From contig NZ_JACCBM010000001.1 of the NCBI RefSeq assembly GCF_013409865.1, forward strand, positions 620,001 through 684,000: a stretch of 64,000 bases of DNA, given 5' to 3'. A program made the position numbers and the translations under genes. Below are positions 7,569 to 15,168 of the stretch, piece by piece (the stretch's first letter is position 1; every line of letters starts with the position of its first letter). Origin of the DNA: Herbiconiux flava (lineage in GTDB: Bacteria > Actinomycetota > Actinomycetes > Actinomycetales > Microbacteriaceae). The notes beneath the pieces are model-generated. The model searched no databases, was not told the origin of the DNA, and saw only the letters and a program-made list of their open reading frames with translations.

Positions 7569-8747
7569 ATGCCCCGATCCGTTCCCCGCCTCGCCTCAGC
7601 CGTCGGCCTCGTCGCCGTGACGGCGCTGGCCCTCAGCGCCTGCAGCTCCGGCAGCTCGGCCGAGGAGTCCGGCGGGTCCACCCCGGCGGCCGCCGTGGGC
7701 GACGTCGACCTGTCGGGCGTGTGCCCGGCGACCGTCGTCATCCAGACCGGCTGGAACCCGGAGGCCGAGCACGGCCACCTCTACGAGCTGCTCGGTCCCG
7801 ACCCGGTGATCGACGCGACCGCCAAGTCGGTCTCGGGCCCGCTCTACTCGGCGGGCGAGTACACCGGCGTCGACGTCGAGATCCGAGCGGGCGGCCCGGC
7901 GACCGGGTTCCAGCCGGTGTCGAGCCTGATGTACACCGACCCCGACATCCTGCTCGGCTACGTCTCGACCGACGAGTCGATCGCGCAGTCGGCCGACATG
8001 CCCACCACGGCGGTGTTCGCCTCGCACGACATCAGCCCGCTGATGATCATGTGGGACCCGGAGACGTATCCCGACGTGAAGACGGTGCCCGAGCTGGTGG
8101 AGTCGGGCGCGATCATCCGCTACTTCGCGGACACCGCGTACATGCAGTACCTGACCTCGGCGGGCGTCATCCCGGCCGATCAGACGGACGCCTCGTACGA
8201 CGGCACCCCGGCGAACTTCGTGGCCGCCGACGGCAAGGACGCGCAGCAGGGCTACGCTTCGGCAGAGCCCTACGTGTACGAGAACGAGGTGGAGAACTGG
8301 ATGAAGCCCGTGGCCTACCAGCTCATCGACGACCTCGGCTTCCGCCCCTACCAGGACCCGGTGGTCGTGCGCTCCGCCGACGTCACCGAGCAGGCCGACT
8401 GCCTGAAGGCGATCGTGCCCGTGCTGCAGCAGGCGGAGGTCGACTACTTCGCCGACCCGGCTGAGGCGAACTCGCTCATCCTCGACCTGGCCGAGCAGTA
8501 CGACACCGGCTGGGTCTACACCCAGGGCGTCGCCGACTACGCGGTGCAGACGATGATCGAGGACGGCATCTCGGGCAACGGCGACAACGACACCCTCGGC
8601 GACTTCGACGAGGCCCGCGTGCAGGACCTGATGGACAAGGTGATCCCCGTCTACACGACGCAGGGCGTCACCCCCGCCGAGGGCCTCACCCCCGCCGACC
8701 TCGTGACCAACGAGTTCATCGACACGACGATCGGGATGACCGACTGA
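7569..8747 (+). CDS. ABC-type substrate-binding lipoprotein (sulfonate/nitrate/taurine-like)
   Basis: Exported solute-binding lipoprotein, 392 aa. The signal peptide ends in a lipobox, ALSAC, with Cys about residue 25. The rest resembles NMT1/SsuA-type binding proteins for sulfonates, nitrate or thiamine precursors (VDVEIRAGGPATGFQPVSSL, TDPDILLGYVSTDE). The ligand is not deducible. No ABC permease or ATPase is adjacent; the next gene encodes an MFS carrier instead. The protein may therefore work with a transporter encoded elsewhere. AGATGGAGACGCC precedes the ATG; GGAG is a plausible ribosome site. Confidence 0.75.
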   Translation: MPRSVPRLASAVGLVAVTALALSACSSGSSAEESGGSTPAAAVGDVDLSGVCPATVVIQTGWNPEAEHGHLYELLGPDPVIDATAKSVSGPLYSAGEYTGVDVEIRAGGPATGFQPVSSLMYTDPDILLGYVSTDESIAQSADMPTTAVFASHDISPLMIMWDPETYPDVKTVPELVESGAIIRYFADTAYMQYLTSAGVIPADQTDASYDGTPANFVAADGKDAQQGYASAEPYVYENEVENWMKPVAYQLIDDLGFRPYQDPVVVRSADVTEQADCLKAIVPVLQQAEVDYFADPAEANSLILDLAEQYDTGWVYTQGVADYAVQTMIEDGISGNGDNDTLGDFDEARVQDLMDKVIPVYTTQGVTPAEGLTPADLVTNEFIDTTIGMTD

Positions 8748-8788
8748 ACGACCGCACCCCCGGCCCCCTCGCGGGGCGCCCGCTGGGC

Positions 8789-10000
8789 ATGAACGCGCAG
8801 GCGATCCTCGCCTGCGCGTTCATCGCGTCGGCGCAGATGACCTGGGGCGTCATCGTGCCGGCGCTTCCTCTGCTCGTCGAGCGGTTCGGCATCGGCACGG
8901 GCAGCATCGGCCTGCTGATCGCGGCGTTCGCCATCGGGCGGGTGATCGCGAACGTGCCGGCGGGGCTCGCACTCCGGCGCGTGCCGCCTCGGCGCTTCCT
9001 GCAGATCGTCTCGGTGCTGCTCGCGCTGGTGACCGCGGTGACCGGGCTGCTGCCGAGCGAGCCGCTGCTGCTCGCCGCCCGCCTGGTGGCGGGGGTGCTC
9101 GGCGGGGCGGCCGTGACGATCGGCTTCTCGGTGCTCGTGGCGGGAGCGCCGCCCGAGCGCCGGGGCCGCACGATGTCGACCGCGACCGTGGTGATGATGA
9201 GCGGATCCGCCGTCGGCGCGCTGCTCGGCGGAGGCGCGGTGACGGTGCTCGGTGTGGCCGGGGCGTTCGCGGTGGCGGTCGTGCCGCTCGTCGCGTGCCT
9301 CGTCGTCGACCTCGTGCGGCCGGCGACGCACTACTGGGCGGCCTTCGCGCCGAAGAGCGTCGAGCGGGGTGACGACGACGCGACGACGGATGCCCGTGCC
9401 GCCGCACCCCGTCCGCGCCGCCGTCTCCCCACCGGCGCCGGCGCGCTCGTCGTGGGACTCGTGGCAGTCTCCTTCGCCACCTTCCTGGCCCGCTTCGCCG
9501 GCGAGCAGGGGCTGATCCCGGTGCTCGCCTACGACACCGGCGGACTCACGCCGCTGACCCTCGGCGTCGCGATGGCCGCCGGAACCGTGATCAGCATCGC
9601 CGCCCTGCCGGTGGTCGGCCGGCTCGTCGACCGCGGCGCCCGGCTGAGCGTGCTGCTGCCCTCGGCGCTCGTGGGGGCGGGAGCCCTGATGCTCTTCCCG
9701 GTCGTGACGGCGCCGCTCGCCTTCGGCGCCGTGATCGTCGTCTACTACGTCTCGACCAGCGTGGCGGGGGTGGTGCCGAACGTCGTCACCGGCGAGCGCT
9801 TCGAACCCGCCGCCGCCGGCGCGGTGGTGGGGCTCACCCGCACGGCCGGCGACATCGGCGCGGCGGTGGGCCCGCTCGCGGTCTTCGCGCTCGCGGATGC
9901 GGCGGGGGCCCTCGCGGCGGTCTCGGTCATCGCAGCGGTGCTCGTGGCGGCTCTCGTGCTGCTCGCGCCGGCGGTGGCCCGCCGCCCCGGCACGGCGTAG
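8789..10000 (+). CDS. MFS transporter
   Basis: Major facilitator superfamily carrier of about 403 residues with twelve predicted membrane segments in two halves separated by a charged, Arg-rich loop (residues about 185-215). The loop between helices 2 and 3 (GRVIANVPAGLALRRVPPRR) and RGRTMSTATVVMM fit the MFS pattern. Substrate unknown; context suggests the compound handled by the flavin monooxygenases, or its product. The gene follows the lipoprotein by 41 bp. The reading frame is open back to 8744, but only a CTG is available there, so the ATG at 8789 is used. Confidence 0.82.
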   Translation: MNAQAILACAFIASAQMTWGVIVPALPLLVERFGIGTGSIGLLIAAFAIGRVIANVPAGLALRRVPPRRFLQIVSVLLALVTAVTGLLPSEPLLLAARLVAGVLGGAAVTIGFSVLVAGAPPERRGRTMSTATVVMMSGSAVGALLGGGAVTVLGVAGAFAVAVVPLVACLVVDLVRPATHYWAAFAPKSVERGDDDATTDARAAAPRPRRRLPTGAGALVVGLVAVSFATFLARFAGEQGLIPVLAYDTGGLTPLTLGVAMAAGTVISIAALPVVGRLVDRGARLSVLLPSALVGAGALMLFPVVTAPLAFGAVIVVYYVSTSVAGVVPNVVTGERFEPAAAGAVVGLTRTAGDIGAAVGPLAVFALADAAGALAAVSVIAAVLVAALVLLAPAVARRPGTA

Positions 10001-10039
10001 CGGCATCCCGGCCGGCGCAGCACGCCCGCTGCGCCGGCC

Positions 10040-10870
10040 CTACAGGTCGCCGCGCGACGGCTCCAGCGCGATCCGCACCTGGTCGGAGCGCTGCCGCCCG
10101 TGGTAGATCATCACCACGGTGCCGCCCGGCTCCCGCACGGTCGTCTCGATGAACAGCAGCGGCGTGCCGACCTCGGTCGCGAGCAGCTCGGCGGCCGAGA
10201 GGTCGGCCGAGATGGCGCTGATCTGCCGGTCGGCCGTCAGCCGCTCGTGCCCGAACCGGCTCTCGATGATCTCGAACACGTCGTCGTTCGCGTCGGCCTG
10301 CCCGAACTCGTCGCCGGGCCGCAGCGGCAGGTAGTAGGTGCGCAGGGAACCGGGGCGCCCCTTGTAGAGGATGACCCGCTCGAACACGGCCATCCGATCG
10401 ACCGTCTCGTCGAACAGGGCGGCCATCGGCGACGGCACCGCCGTCGTCTCGCGCCAGCCGATCAGCACGTAGTCGTGCTCGAGGGGCGGCGGGTCGATCT
10501 TCAGTTGATCCAGCAGCCGGTCGGTGCGCCAGGTCAGCGGGCGCGGGTTCGCATAGGTGCCCTGGCCGGCGGTCCGGCCGATGGTGTTCTCCTGCACGAG
10601 CATCTGCATCGCGATGCGGGCGGTGTTGCGGGTGCAGGAGAACTCGCGGGCGATCTCCTCGTCGCTCGGCAGCCGCTCCCCGTCGGTGGCGCCCGAGAGC
10701 ACGAAGGCCGAGACGAGGTCGCGCAGACGCCGCGCCTCGTCCTGCCGGCGGTGCTGGCCGAGGTCGAGGATCTTGTCCTCGGTGAAACTGCGCCGGCGTG
10801 GCGGGCCGGTGGGGCGGCCGGCGCCGGGCGGCGTCCGCGCATCCTGGCCGGTCGGATTCTCGGGGCTCAC
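10040..10870 (-). CDS. GntR-family regulator (HutC/UTRA type)
   Basis: Transcriptional regulator of 276 residues with a basic, disordered leader of about 35 residues, an N-terminal winged HTH (residues about 55-110; LPSDEEIAREFSCTRNTARI is typical GntR) and a C-terminal UTRA effector domain (ISAISADLSAAELLATEVGT, PLLFIETTV). Effectors of this class are small metabolites. It lies 12 bp downstream of the luciferase-like monooxygenase operon on the same strand, so it is likely the local regulator of the 6-15 kb cluster. Confidence 0.88.
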   Translation of the reverse strand: MSPENPTGQDARTPPGAGRPTGPPRRRSFTEDKILDLGQHRRQDEARRLRDLVSAFVLSGATDGERLPSDEEIAREFSCTRNTARIAMQMLVQENTIGRTAGQGTYANPRPLTWRTDRLLDQLKIDPPPLEHDYVLIGWRETTAVPSPMAALFDETVDRMAVFERVILYKGRPGSLRTYYLPLRPGDEFGQADANDDVFEIIESRFGHERLTADRQISAISADLSAAELLATEVGTPLLFIETTVREPGGTVVMIYHGRQRSDQVRIALEPSRGDL

Positions 10871-10882
10871 GGTCTCAGACTC

Positions 10883-12229
10883 TCACGCGAAGGCGGGCAC
10901 CCCGAGGGTGTCGCGCAGGGTCGTGCCGTCGTAGCGCGTGCGGAACCGTCCGCGCCGCTGCAGCTCGGGCACGAGCAGCCCCACCACGTCGATCAGGTCA
11001 CGGGGCGTGACCTGCGGATGCGCGACCATGAAGCCGCCCCGGCTGCCGGTGGCCTCGTACGACTCCTCGAGGTAGTCGGCCACCTCGGCCGCGCTGCCGG
11101 CCACGGTGTGCTCGTAGCCGGTGGCGACCTTCCAGAGCGAGTCGAAGAACTCCTCGCGGCTCAGCTCGGTGTCGGCGCCGTGCTCGTTCACCAGGTCGCG
11201 GAAACCCATCGGGCTCGCCTGCTTCGCGATCACCTCGGCCGTCAGCTCGGTCAGCGTGAAGCGGGCCGGCAGCTTGGCGAAGTCGTAGCCCGTGTTGTTG
11301 GCGAACTGCGCGGCGGCGGCCTCGGGCGGCAGGAGGTCGGCGAGCTGCTGCTTGCGGCGGAGCGCGTCGTCGGTGGTCTCCCCGACGATCAGCTGCAGGT
11401 CCCAGAGGATGCCGACCCGCGACGGATCGCGCCCCTGCTCGAGCAGCGCCTCGTCGAGCGCGGCACGGTGCTTCGCGCGGTCGGCGTTGTCGAAGGCGCC
11501 GCCGAACACGACGTCGGCGAAGGTCGACGAGGCGCGGATGCCTCGCGGCGACCCTCCCGCCTGAATCAGCACCGGCGCCTGCTGCGGGCTCGGCACCGAG
11601 TTGAGCGGACCCTTCACCTGGAAGAACTCGCCCGCGTGGTCGATCGGCCGGATGCGGCCGGGTTCGGCGACCATCCCGGTCTCCTTGTCCCAGACGAAGG
11701 CGTCGCGGTCGACGCTGCGCCAGAGCTCCTGGCAGACGGTGACGAACTCCTCCATCCGGCGGTAGCGGGCGTCGTGGTCCATCAGCGCGTCGAAGCCGTA
11801 GTTGGCCGCATCCGCTCCCCGGCTGGAGGCCACCACGTTGAAGGCCATCCGGCCCTGGGTGACGAGGTCGAGCGAGTTCAGCAACCGGGCGACGTAGAAC
11901 GGATGCATGAAGGTCGACGAGTAGGTCAGCCCGAAGCCGATGTGCTGCGTCTGCTGCGCGAGGGCCGCGATGAACGGGCTCATGTCCTGCCGCGGGTAGC
12001 CGATGCCCCACTCCACGGCCGCGTCGATCGAGTCGCCGTAGGTGGACGGGATGCCGGAGCCGTCGCCGAAGAACACCATGTCGAGGCAGCCGCGCTCGGC
12101 GGCGAGCAGCAGCTCGGTGTACATCCGCAAATCGGGGAAGGTGCGGCCCTCCCACGACCCGGGCAGCCGCCACCGGCCCTGGTGGTGCGAGAACGAGAGG
12201 TCGAGGGCGAGGCTCATCTGGTAGGGCAC
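10883..12229 (-). CDS. LLM-class flavin monooxygenase (NtaA/SnaA/DszA type)
   Basis: FMNH2-dependent, luciferase-like monooxygenase of 448 residues, the size of the NtaA/SnaA/SoxA/DszA group, which oxidises compounds such as nitrilotriacetate, pristinamycin and sulfones using FMNH2 from a separate reductase. Signatures are FGLTYSSTFMHPFYVARLLN, LDLVTQGRMAFNVVASSRG, QAGGSPRGIRASSTFADVVF and the C-terminal VAHPQVTPRDLIDVVGLLVP. The GTG start at 12229 is given; an ATG at 12217 would remove only four residues. It follows the RutA-like gene by 6 bp. Substrate unknown. Confidence 0.88.
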   Translation of the reverse strand: MPYQMSLALDLSFSHHQGRWRLPGSWEGRTFPDLRMYTELLLAAERGCLDMVFFGDGSGIPSTYGDSIDAAVEWGIGYPRQDMSPFIAALAQQTQHIGFGLTYSSTFMHPFYVARLLNSLDLVTQGRMAFNVVASSRGADAANYGFDALMDHDARYRRMEEFVTVCQELWRSVDRDAFVWDKETGMVAEPGRIRPIDHAGEFFQVKGPLNSVPSPQQAPVLIQAGGSPRGIRASSTFADVVFGGAFDNADRAKHRAALDEALLEQGRDPSRVGILWDLQLIVGETTDDALRRKQQLADLLPPEAAAAQFANNTGYDFAKLPARFTLTELTAEVIAKQASPMGFRDLVNEHGADTELSREEFFDSLWKVATGYEHTVAGSAAEVADYLEESYEATGSRGGFMVAHPQVTPRDLIDVVGLLVPELQRRGRFRTRYDGTTLRDTLGVPAFA

Positions 12230-12235
12230 GGGCGG

Positions 12236-13303
12236 TCAGCCTTTCGTCGGCAGGTGGTCGAGCAGGGGCATGACCTCGGTGCCGAAGCGCTCGAGGCCCT
12301 CCTCGAAGTCGTCGAAGGTGAGCATCGTGCCGGCCGTTCCGGGCACCGCCGCGATGGCGTTGAGGTGGTCGGCCACGGTCTGCGGCGATCCGACGAGGGC
12401 GCGACCGCCGTAGAACGGCGAGACGTCGGCGCGGTGGCTCGCGGCCACGGCCGCGCTCGAGCCGTCGGTGCTGGTGTCGTTGGAGTACTCGCGCACCATC
12501 CCCTCCACCGCGCCCCGGTCGACCCCGCGCTGGTAGAGCTCGACCTTGCGGGCCGCATCGGCATCCGTGTCGCCCATCACGAGGAGGGTCGTCGCGAACG
12601 AGCCGGGCGTGCGGCCGAGGCTCTCGCTCTCGGCGGCGAGGTGGGCGTTCGAGGCGGCCACCTCCTCGGCGCTCTGGCCGGAGCCGAAGTGGTAGTCGGC
12701 GTACTCGGCCACGAAGCGGCGGCCGCGCGGCGAGGAGCCGGCCGAGATGAGGTCGATGTGCCCGACGGGGGTCGGCAGCACCTCGCAGTCCTCGATGTCG
12801 AAGTACTCGCCGTGGAAGGTGACGCGGCCGGTCTCCCACGCGATGAGCAGGATCTGGGTGAACTCGCTGAGGTAGTCGTAGCGGTAGCCGTAGTAGTCGT
12901 CGCCGCGCCAGGCGCCCATCTGGGCGTACTCGCTGCGGTTCCAGCCGGCCACCAGGTTGATGCCGAAGCGGCCGCCCGAGACCTCGTCGATCAGCTGCGC
13001 CATCTTCGCCACCACGATCGGGTTGTAGCTGAGCGGCGAGACGGTGGCGTAGAGCTTGATGGTGCTCGTGATCGGGGCGAGCGACGCCATCAGGGTCATC
13101 GGGTCGATCGTGTGGTTCCAGTGCTGAGTCTCGCCGCCGTAGCCGCGGTACTTCAGCATCGCGAGGGCGAAGTCGAGGCCGTAGTGCTCGGCGCGCTCGA
13201 CGATGCTCCGCTGCAGGGCGAACGTCGGCTCGTACTGCGGGGAGGTGGTCGAGAGGATCCAGCCGTTGTTGCCGACGGGGAGGAAGACGCCGTAGCTGAC
13301 CAT
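12236..13303 (-). CDS. LLM-class flavin monooxygenase, RutA-like
   Basis: FMN-dependent monooxygenase of 355 residues closely resembling RutA, the enzyme that opens the pyrimidine ring of uracil. The similarity is visible in GVFLPVGNNGWILST, AEHYGLDFALAMLKYRG, ISGGRFG-like VSGGRFGINLVAGW, and EYAQMGAWRGDDYYGYRYDY. The C-terminal MLTFDDFEEGLERFG also matches. RutB-F partners are absent, so uracil need not be the substrate. AGGAG lies 6 nt before the ATG. It is cotranscribed with the asparaginase-fold gene upstream and the NtaA-type gene downstream. Confidence 0.87.
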   Translation of the reverse strand: MVSYGVFLPVGNNGWILSTTSPQYEPTFALQRSIVERAEHYGLDFALAMLKYRGYGGETQHWNHTIDPMTLMASLAPITSTIKLYATVSPLSYNPIVVAKMAQLIDEVSGGRFGINLVAGWNRSEYAQMGAWRGDDYYGYRYDYLSEFTQILLIAWETGRVTFHGEYFDIEDCEVLPTPVGHIDLISAGSSPRGRRFVAEYADYHFGSGQSAEEVAASNAHLAAESESLGRTPGSFATTLLVMGDTDADAARKVELYQRGVDRGAVEGMVREYSNDTSTDGSSAAVAASHRADVSPFYGGRALVGSPQTVADHLNAIAAVPGTAGTMLTFDDFEEGLERFGTEVMPLLDHLPTKG

Positions 13304-13337
13304 GGTGGTGCTCCTGTTCTGCGGGGCTGGCGGTTGG

Positions 13338-15008
13338 CTAGTGGGTGTCGAAGACGGTCTGGTACTCGGCCACCGCGGCGCGGATCGCGTCGAGCTCGGC
13401 CGGCGTCGGCGCCTCCGGGTCGGCGGGCAGCGGGAGCGCCCCGAACTTCAGCAGGCACGCCATCAGCAGGATGCGCGCCTTCGGCGCCGAGAGGTTGCTG
13501 CCCCGGATGAACAGGCCGCCGATCGTCGACTGCCCGAACGCGTAGCCGCCTCCGCCGCGGCCGACCGCCACCACGGGCATCCCGCGGAAGACGCCCTTCA
13601 GCAGCGCCGCCCGCATGGACTCGTAGACGCCGCCGTAGGGCGCCGAACCCTCGGCCACCAGGCCGGAGAGCGGGTGGTCGCGCAGGTTCTTCTCGATCCG
13701 GGCGAGGATCTCGACCTCGCTGTCGGCACTGTCGCTGAAGTCGTCCTGACCGTAGTTGACGTAGCGGGCGATGGTCACCTTCGGCATGGCCTCGGGCCGG
13801 AGGTGACCGGCGTCGTCGCGGGTCACGACGGCGTCGCCGTTCAGGCCGGGCACGGCATCCGGAAGCCTGTCGAGGCGCAGCGCCGAGGTGGAGGTGTGGC
13901 GGGCGACCGGCACGAAGGAGAGCACCGGGTCCTCGACCGTGTTGCCCACGATGCCGCCGTGGCCGCCGTAGGCGATGTAGCCGCCGGGACGCGCATCCGC
14001 CTTCTGCACCTCACGGCTGGTGAAGACCTGGCCGTTCTGGATCATCACGGCGCCGACCCGGTCGTCGCCCTGTTCGTCGGCCCAGACGCCCGAGGCGATG
14101 TAGTTGACCGACTGCACGAGGTTGTGGTCGCCGTCGTTGCCGAAGACGCCGTGGCCGTACTGCGAGCAGTTGCCGATCAGGGGGCGGCGGGTGGGGATGA
14201 CGAGGTTCAGCCAGTACACCGTCTCCTCGGTGGTGGGGCTGCCCTCGAGCCAGATGGCGCCGTCGTAGTCGCCGTTCGTCAGGGTGTCGTAGACGATGTT
14301 CGTCAGGGCGGCCAGGGTCGGCAGCGCCGGCTCCTGGCGCATGGGCATGTAGGGGAAGAAGTCCTCGCCGAGCACCTCGGGCGGCAGGTCGCCGTGCTCG
14401 CTGCCGAGGAGCGCGGAGTCGGTGCGCTCGGCCGCCGGCTGCCCCTTCGTGTAGCCGCCGGAGGGCGCCGCCCGCACGAAGTCGAAGTCGGCCACGCCGC
14501 TCATCAGGTTGTTGCCGCCGTAGCCGTCGAGGCCGAATCGGTCGATCTCGGCCACGATGCGGGAGGCGTCGGGGTAGAACAGCTGCCGGGCGGTGCCGTT
14601 GTCGTCGAACGGGCCGTCCCAGGGCTCGCCGTTCGCCTGGGTGGCGGCGTAGGGCAGCGGGAACGGGCCCTTCGCCGGGTCGAGGGTGACCTCGTAGACG
14701 GGGGTCCAGCCGTCGCGCGCGTCAGCGCTGAACTCGCCCGACGCCGGGTCGAGCCAGCCGTCGACCGGGCCGTACAGCTCCTGAGCGTCCTTTTCGAGCG
14801 GATGCGCGGAGAAGGCTTTCACGTACGCGGTCACCGGCGCGGCCAGCTGCTGGGCGCGAAGCGACTCGGGCAGGCTCTCGTCGGCGCCGGCGAGCCCACG
14901 CGCCTGGCGCACCGACTGGCTCGTGCGCAGCGCTGCACTGTTCTGGATGGTGGCACGGGGCCCCGAGAAGATCACCACGGAGGCGCGGGAGGCGGGTGAG
15001 AAGGTCAC
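13338..15008 (-). CDS. Divergent asparaginase-superfamily protein with altered active site
   Basis: Large (556 aa) member of the asparaginase/glutaminase fold; classical enzymes have about 330. Thr20 in PRATIQN matches the nucleophile Thr of GGTIA. EGSPTTEETVYWLN (residues 255-268) aligns with HGTDTMEET, so the second catalytic Thr-Asp pair is Ser257-Pro258. NDGDHNL and VQKAD (Lys336) match the ADGPFNL and catalytic-Lys segments. The C-terminal GLVAEGSAPYGGVYESM, then KARILLMACLLKFG, complete the fold. About 160 extra residues lie between the first and second motifs. No signal peptide is seen. It is the first gene of a likely four-gene operon with two flavin monooxygenases and a GntR regulator, suggesting an amide or ring-opened N-compound as substrate, or a non-catalytic role. 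Confidence 0.7.
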   Translation of the reverse strand: MTFSPASRASVVIFSGPRATIQNSAALRTSQSVRQARGLAGADESLPESLRAQQLAAPVTAYVKAFSAHPLEKDAQELYGPVDGWLDPASGEFSADARDGWTPVYEVTLDPAKGPFPLPYAATQANGEPWDGPFDDNGTARQLFYPDASRIVAEIDRFGLDGYGGNNLMSGVADFDFVRAAPSGGYTKGQPAAERTDSALLGSEHGDLPPEVLGEDFFPYMPMRQEPALPTLAALTNIVYDTLTNGDYDGAIWLEGSPTTEETVYWLNLVIPTRRPLIGNCSQYGHGVFGNDGDHNLVQSVNYIASGVWADEQGDDRVGAVMIQNGQVFTSREVQKADARPGGYIAYGGHGGIVGNTVEDPVLSFVPVARHTSTSALRLDRLPDAVPGLNGDAVVTRDDAGHLRPEAMPKVTIARYVNYGQDDFSDSADSEVEILARIEKNLRDHPLSGLVAEGSAPYGGVYESMRAALLKGVFRGMPVVAVGRGGGGYAFGQSTIGGLFIRGSNLSAPKARILLMACLLKFGALPLPADPEAPTPAELDAIRAAVAEYQTVFDTH

Positions 15009-15168
15009 GCTCGAAGAGTAGGACGCGCCTGTTTCACCCGCGTTGCGGCCGTGTGTTGGCCGCGCTTCGCCACCCTGGGCCGGCGGCGCGGCCCGGGATC
15101 ACGCGGGCGCACCCGCCCCTCCGACGGGCTGCGCCGGTCGCGCGGCCGGCGCCCGGGTGCGCCCCGGG

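Noticed and set aside
12236..13303. Calling the gene rutA and the region a Rut operon
   Set aside because: Sequence likeness to RutA is strong, but rutB-F are absent and the partners differ, so uracil degradation is not supported.
10100..13510. Open frame of 1136 codons on the plus strand opposite the GntR and monooxygenase genes
   Set aside because: It is an antisense shadow of high-GC coding DNA: the encoded sequence is Arg/His/Glu-rich low-complexity, and the opposite strand encodes well-recognised families with proper starts.
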